In this document: one piece after another, positions 58,142-64,000 of the stretch
Layout of the letters: the number at the start of each line of letters is the position of its first letter
Position numbering within the stretch: the first letter of the stretch is position 1
NCBI RefSeq assembly: GCF_030010625.1
Contig: NZ_JASCXN010000016.1
Coordinates: 1 to 64,000 of the forward strand
Source: Streptomyces sp. CC208A
GTDB lineage: Bacteria > Actinomycetota > Actinomycetes > Streptomycetales > Streptomycetaceae
DNA length: 64,000 bases
Direction of reading: 5' to 3'
Notes under the pieces: generated by a model
Database searches by the model: none
Told to the model about the DNA's origin: nothing
Seen by the model: only the letters and a program-made list of their open reading frames with translations
Position numbers and translations under genes: made by a program

Positions 58142-59329
58142 GTGAGCACAACCAGCGGAGACCAGCGCGGAGCGCACGACGCGGAGCCGTCCGTCGACGG
58201 TCACCGCGACCAGCGCGGAGCGGCGCCCGGCGGCCGGCCGCGGCCGGAGACCGGGATCGATCCGCTGGAGACCGTCCGTGAGCCCGCCGATCCGGCCTGT
58301 GACGTCTTCCTCACCGGCACCGTCTTCCTCGACATCATCTTCACCGGCCTCGACAGCGCCCCCGTCCGCGGCACCGAGTCCTGGGCCCGCGGCATGGGCT
58401 CCAGCCCCGGCGGGGTCGCCAACATGGCCACCGCCCTCGCCCGGCTCGGCCTGCGCACCTCCCTCGCCGCCGCCTTCGGCGACGACCACTACGGCGAGTA
58501 CTGCTGGGACGCCCTCGAACAGGGCGAGGGCATCGACCTCTCGCTCTCCCGCACCGTCCCCGGCTGGCACTCCCCGGTCACCGTCTCCATGGCCTACGAG
58601 GGCGAGCGCACGATGGTCTCCCACGGCCACGAGGCGCCCCGGCCCGACGGGGCCCCCGTCCGGCCGCCGCGCGCCCGCGCCGCCGTCGCCTCCCTCGTCC
58701 CCGGGCGCGCCGAGGAGTGGGTCGCCCGCGCCGCCCGTTCGGGGACCAAGGTCTTCGCGGACGTCGGCTGGGACGACACCGGCCGCTGGGACCTGGCGGG
58801 CCTGACCGATCTGGAGCACTGCGAGGCCTTCCTGCCCAACGCCGCCGAGGCGATGCGCTACACCCGCACCGAATGCCCCCGCGCCGCCGCCCGCGCCCTC
58901 GCCGACAAGGTCCGTTGCGCCGTGGTCACGCTCGGTGCCGAGGGCGCCTACGCCGTCGACGCCGCCACCGGCGAGACCGCCGAGGTCCCCGCCATCCGGG
59001 TCGAGGCCCTCGACCCCACCGGCGCCGGGGACGTCTTCGTCGCCGGCTTCCTCACCGGCACCCTCGCCGACTGGCCGCTCGCCGACCGGCTCGCCTTCGC
59101 CGGGCTCACCGCCGCCCTGTCCGTCCAGGAGTTCGGCGGCTCCCTCTCCGCCCCCACCTGGGCCGAGATCGCCGCCTGGTGGCAGCACGTCCAGCACGAC
59201 GACCGGCAGGACCCCGAGGCGCTGCGCGCCCGCTACGCCTTCCTCGAAGCCCTCCTCCCCGCCCCGGCCCGCCCCTGGCCGCCCCGCCGCGCGGTGCCCA
59301 CCATCGGCTTCCGGGCGGCCGTCCCGTAA
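58142..59329 (+). CDS. PfkB family carbohydrate/nucleoside kinase
   Basis: 395 residues of the ribokinase fold: a disordered N-terminus of ~60 residues, then SSPGGVANMATALARLGLRT (PfkB signature 1), VVTLGAEGAYAVDA and the ATP/anion-hole DPTGAGDVFVAGF (signature 2, catalytic Asp). The sugar is unknown. GTG 58142 has GGGGAG at 6 bases; ATG 58124 is an alternative. A perfect inverted repeat lies upstream. Confidence 0.88.
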   Translation: MSTTSGDQRGAHDAEPSVDGHRDQRGAAPGGRPRPETGIDPLETVREPADPACDVFLTGTVFLDIIFTGLDSAPVRGTESWARGMGSSPGGVANMATALARLGLRTSLAAAFGDDHYGEYCWDALEQGEGIDLSLSRTVPGWHSPVTVSMAYEGERTMVSHGHEAPRPDGAPVRPPRARAAVASLVPGRAEEWVARAARSGTKVFADVGWDDTGRWDLAGLTDLEHCEAFLPNAAEAMRYTRTECPRAAARALADKVRCAVVTLGAEGAYAVDAATGETAEVPAIRVEALDPTGAGDVFVAGFLTGTLADWPLADRLAFAGLTAALSVQEFGGSLSAPTWAEIAAWWQHVQHDDRQDPEALRARYAFLEALLPAPARPWPPRRAVPTIGFRAAVP

Positions 59330-59358
59330 ACCGCTTCGGACGGACCGGCCCCAGGTCG

Positions 59359-59364
59359 TAGGCT
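59359..59364 (+). promoter_or_regulatory. -10 box upstream of phoH
   Basis: TAGGCT, giving a ~63-base leader; AGGAGGT at 59403-59409 lies inside it, abutting an in-frame ATG at 59410. Confidence 0.45.
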
Positions 59365-59433
59365 GGGAGCCAGAGGTTGTCGAGCGGCGAGAACCCCGCA
59401 GCAGGAGGTATGCGCAGGCCAGAGTGCCGGCCC

Positions 59434-61551
<2,118 letters not shown>

Positions 61552-61562
61552 AAGCACCGCAC

Positions 61563-62060
61563 ATGTCGATCGACGTCAACAACGAGTCCGGCACCGAGGT
61601 CGACGAGCAGGCGATCCTCGACATCGCCCGCTACGCCCTCGGGCGGATGCGCATCCACCCGCTCTCCGAGCTCTCGGTGATCGTGGTGGACGCGGAGGCG
61701 ATGGAGCAGCTCCACATCCAGTGGATGGACCTGCCGGGCCCGACCGACGTCATGTCCTTCCCGATGGACGAGCTGCGCCCGCCGGCCAAGGACGACGAGG
61801 AGCCCCCGCAGGGGCTCCTCGGCGACATCGTGCTCTGCCCCGAGGTCGCGAAGAAGCAGGGCGAGGACGCGCCGACGAAGCACTCCATGGACGAGGAGCT
61901 CCAGCTGCTCACCGTCCACGGCGTCCTCCACCTCCTCGGCTACGACCACGAGGAGGCCGACGAGAAGGCCGAGATGTTCGGCCTCCAGGCGGCGATCGTC
62001 GACGGCTGGCGTGCGGAGAAGGGGCTCACGGGCCCGTCCCCGGCCCCCACCGTCAACTGA
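61563..62060 (+). CDS. ybeY: rRNA maturation endonuclease YbeY
   Basis: 165 residues. Zinc motif LTVHGVLHLLGYDHEEAD (H-x3-H-x5-H), plus LSVIVVDAEAMEQLH and GPTDVMSFPMDE. Single-strand RNase for 16S 3'-end maturation and ribosome quality control. ATG 61563 lies 11 bases after phoH; the phoH-ybeY pair is widely conserved. Confidence 0.97.
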   Translation: MSIDVNNESGTEVDEQAILDIARYALGRMRIHPLSELSVIVVDAEAMEQLHIQWMDLPGPTDVMSFPMDELRPPAKDDEEPPQGLLGDIVLCPEVAKKQGEDAPTKHSMDEELQLLTVHGVLHLLGYDHEEADEKAEMFGLQAAIVDGWRAEKGLTGPSPAPTVN

Positions 62061-62073
62061 CCCCGCACGCCCG

Positions 62074-63378
62074 ATGAGCATCCAGCTGATCCTGGGCGCG
62101 GTCGCCCTGATCGTCGTCGCCTGGCTCGCCGCCTGCGCCGAGGCCGGGCTCGCCCGCGTCTCCGGCTTCCGCGCCGCCGAGGCCGTCCGCGCCGGGCGGC
62201 GCGGCGCGGCGAAGCTCTCCCAGGTCGCCGCCGACCCCACCCGCTACCTCAACGTGGCGCTGCTCGTCCGCGTCGCCTGCGAGATGGCGGCCGGCGTCCT
62301 CGTCACCTACGCCTGCCTGGAGTACTTCCCCGAGACCTGGGAGGCGCTGCTCGTCGCCATCGCCGTGATGGTCCTGGTCAGCTATGTGGCCGTCGGCGTC
62401 TCGCCGCGCACCATCGGCCGCCAGCACCCGCTGAACACGGCGACGGCCGCCGCGTACGTCCTCGTCCCGCTGGCCCGGGTCATGGGCCCGATCCCGCAGC
62501 TGCTGATCCTCATCGGCAACGCGCTCACCCCCGGCAAGGGCTTCCGCAAGGGCCCCTTCGCCTCCGAGGCCGAGCTGCGGGCGATGGTCGACCTCGCCGA
62601 GCGGGAGTCGCTGATCGAGGACGAGGAGCGCCGGATGGTGCACTCGGTCTTCGAGCTGGGCGACACCCTGGTCCGCGAGGTGATGGTGCCGCGCACCGAC
62701 CTCGTCTGCATCGAGCGGTACAAGACCGTCCGGCAGGCCCTCACCCTCGCCCTGCGCTCCGGTTTCTCCCGCATTCCGGTGACGGGGGAGAACGAGGACG
62801 ACATCGTCGGCATCGTGTACCTGAAGGACCTGGTCCGCAAGACGCACATCAACCGCGACGCCGAGGCCGACCTGGTGTCGACGGCCATGCGCGCGGCGGC
62901 CTTCGTGCCCGACACCAAGAACGCGGGCGACCTGCTGCGCGAGATGCAGCAGGAGCGCAACCACGTCGCCGTCGTCATCGACGAGTACGGCGGCACGGCC
63001 GGCATCGTCACCATCGAGGACATCCTGGAGGAGATCGTCGGCGAGATCACCGACGAGTACGACCGGGAGCTGCCGCCCGTCCAGGAGCTCGGCGACGACC
63101 GCCACCGGGTCACCGCCCGCCTCGACATCGGCGACCTCGGCGAGCTCTACGGCTTCGGCCCCGACGAGTTCGACGACGAGGACGTGGAGACCGTCGGCGG
63201 TCTGCTCGCCAAGGCCCTCGGCCGCGTCCCGATCTCCGGCGCCTCGGCCCTCGTCGCGCTGCCGGACGGACGGGAGCTGCGGCTCACCGCCGAGGCCCCG
63301 GCCGGCCGCCGGAACAAGATCGTCACCGTGCTCGTCGAGCCGGTCGCACCGGCCGGAGCGGAGGAGGAGACCGAGTGA
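62074..63378 (+). CDS. CNNM/CorC-type membrane protein (DUF21-CBS-CorC_HlyC)
   Basis: 434 residues: an N-terminal DUF21 domain with about three or four membrane segments (ILGAVALIVVAWLAACAEAG, LLVAIAVMVLVSYVAVGVSP), a CBS pair (~200-320; REVMVPRTDLVCIERYKTVR, VVIDEYGGTAGIVTIEDILE) and a C-terminal CorC_HlyC domain. Related to magnesium exporters; the old name hemolysin is misleading. Usual follower of ybeY. ATG 62074. Confidence 0.93.
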   Translation: MSIQLILGAVALIVVAWLAACAEAGLARVSGFRAAEAVRAGRRGAAKLSQVAADPTRYLNVALLVRVACEMAAGVLVTYACLEYFPETWEALLVAIAVMVLVSYVAVGVSPRTIGRQHPLNTATAAAYVLVPLARVMGPIPQLLILIGNALTPGKGFRKGPFASEAELRAMVDLAERESLIEDEERRMVHSVFELGDTLVREVMVPRTDLVCIERYKTVRQALTLALRSGFSRIPVTGENEDDIVGIVYLKDLVRKTHINRDAEADLVSTAMRAAAFVPDTKNAGDLLREMQQERNHVAVVIDEYGGTAGIVTIEDILEEIVGEITDEYDRELPPVQELGDDRHRVTARLDIGDLGELYGFGPDEFDDEDVETVGGLLAKALGRVPISGASALVALPDGRELRLTAEAPAGRRNKIVTVLVEPVAPAGAEEETE

Positions 63379-63728
63379 CCCCGGACGAACTGCGCGCCTT
63401 CTGCCTGGAATTCAACGGCTCCGCCGAGGAGTTCCCCTTCGGCCCCGGCCTCGCGGTCTTCAAGGTGGCGGGGAAGATGTTCGCGCTCTTCTGGATCGAC
63501 GGCGAGCCGCTGCGGGGCAACCTCAAGTGCGATCCGGAGGACGCGGTACGGCTCCGCGAGGAGCACCCGGCGATCACCCCCGGCTACCACATGAACAAAC
63601 GGCACTGGAACACGGTCGAGGTGCCCGGGCTCCCGGACCGGATGGTCCGGGAGCTGATCGAGGACTCGTACGACCTGGTCGTCGCCGGTCTGCCGAAGGC
63701 GGTACGGCTCCGGCTCGACCGGCCGTAG
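63375..63728 (+). CDS. MmcQ/YjbR family protein
   Basis: 117 residues: LRAFCLEFNGSAEEFPFGPG, VFKVAGKMFALF, LRGNLKCDPEDAVRLREEHP and GYHMNKRHWNTV, typical of the CyaY-like YjbR fold. Function unknown, DNA binding has been suggested. GTG 63375 overlaps the stop of the preceding gene (GTGA). Confidence 0.92.
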   Translation: MTPDELRAFCLEFNGSAEEFPFGPGLAVFKVAGKMFALFWIDGEPLRGNLKCDPEDAVRLREEHPAITPGYHMNKRHWNTVEVPGLPDRMVRELIEDSYDLVVAGLPKAVRLRLDRP

Positions 63729-63745
63729 CCCAGCGCGGCCGTAGC

Positions 63746-64000
63746 TCAGCGGGCCCGCCGCAGGCCCAGGCCCACGGCCACCAGGACGGCCGCGCCCAGG
63801 ACGATCGCCGCGTCCAGGGCGATCACCGTGCGCACCCCCGCGTAGAGGTCGGTGCCCGTGGTGGCGAGCACGCCGAGGAGCGGGATGCCGACGGTGAGCC
63901 CGGCCTGCTGGGTGGTGGTGACGAGGCCGGTCGCGAGCCCCTGCTCCTCGTTGCGGACGCCCGAGGTGACCGTCAGGCCGTACGAGATGATCGCGCCGAG
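63746..64000 (-). CDS. MFS transporter, C-terminal part (cut by window end)
   Basis: The last 84 residues of a minus-strand gene: GLATGLVTTTQQAGLTVGIP followed by a final membrane segment (IALDAAIVLGAAVLVAVGLG) and the basic end RRAR. The pattern is that of DHA2-type drug:H+ antiporters. The start lies beyond the window. Confidence 0.8.
   Translation of the reverse strand, partial: LGAIISYGLTVTSGVRNEEQGLATGLVTTTQQAGLTVGIPLLGVLATTGTDLYAGVRTVIALDAAIVLGAAVLVAVGLGLRRAR

Overview
The window is chromosomal DNA of a Streptomyces or very close actinomycete. Coding sequence is extremely GC-rich with strong G/C third positions. GTG starts are frequent, many promoters place a TANNNT -10 box 6-8 bases before the start codon (leaderless transcripts), and the gene order (rne-rplU-rpmA-obg-proB-proA, the SCO2583/SCO2584-type proteins, nadD-LCP-rsfS, leuS, comEA-comEC, holA-rpsT-lepA, hemW-hrcA-dnaJ, phoH-ybeY) is the conserved Streptomyces core neighbourhood. 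Nothing looks like a large genomic island. The unusual content is small and embedded in housekeeping genes.

Layout. 0-2 kb: a GT4 glycosyltransferase with a C-terminal beta-rich domain (minus). 2.3-10.3 kb: a tryptophan-rich 27-residue-repeat protein, a TIGR03936-type protein, RNase E/G, L21, L27 and the GTPase Obg. 10.8-18.3 kb: cell-surface glycan genes (an accessory protein coupled to a GT4-Stealth fusion, a convergent second Stealth protein, GalE, a GtrA-family protein). 18.4-24.8 kb: proB, a small conserved protein, proA, two spore-wall-type membrane proteins and an M48 protease. 24.9-29 kb: two small membrane proteins, nadD, an LCP ligase, rsfS and a histidine phosphatase. 29-31.2 kb: three identical tRNA-Ala(GGC) genes around a zinc-ribbon protein and a GT87 enzyme. 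31.3-37.3 kb: leuS behind a leader-peptide attenuator, a coiled-coil membrane protein, DegV and comEA. 37.3-45.8 kb: comEC, a repeat-controlled HTH-MFS pair, holA, rpsT, lepA. 46-50.3 kb: acyl-CoA synthetase, hemW, DUF3097. 50.3-59.3 kb: an MBL hydrolase, CIRCE-controlled hrcA-dnaJ, NMO, rsmE, HIT, RNase Z, adenine deaminase, PfkB kinase. 59.4-64 kb: phoH carrying an intein, ybeY, a CBS/CorC protein, MmcQ/YjbR and the end of an MFS gene.

How they work together. Most genes serve translation and RNA maturation (RNase E, L21, L27, Obg, RsfS, LeuRS, S20, LepA, RsmE, RNase Z, YbeY, tRNA-Ala). A second theme is a phosphodiester-linked wall glycopolymer: Stealth phosphotransferases, GT4 enzymes, GalE, GtrA, the LCP ligase and the SCO2583/2584-type proteins fit one pathway, as proposed for the spore-wall polydiglycosylphosphate of S. 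coelicolor. ComEA and ComEC are the DNA-uptake pair.

The most interesting observations are: a LAGLIDADG intein in PhoH with Ser1 plus the Trp-Cys-Thr signature of class 3 inteins and a patch of foreign codons across its upstream junction; exact duplications of the 3' ends of obg (101 bp) and dnaJ (58 bp), with a short similar case at a Stealth gene; a leucine leader-peptide attenuator before leuS; two genes that appear to start with CTG; and tandem-repeat operators before an HTH regulator and in an acyl-CoA synthetase leader.
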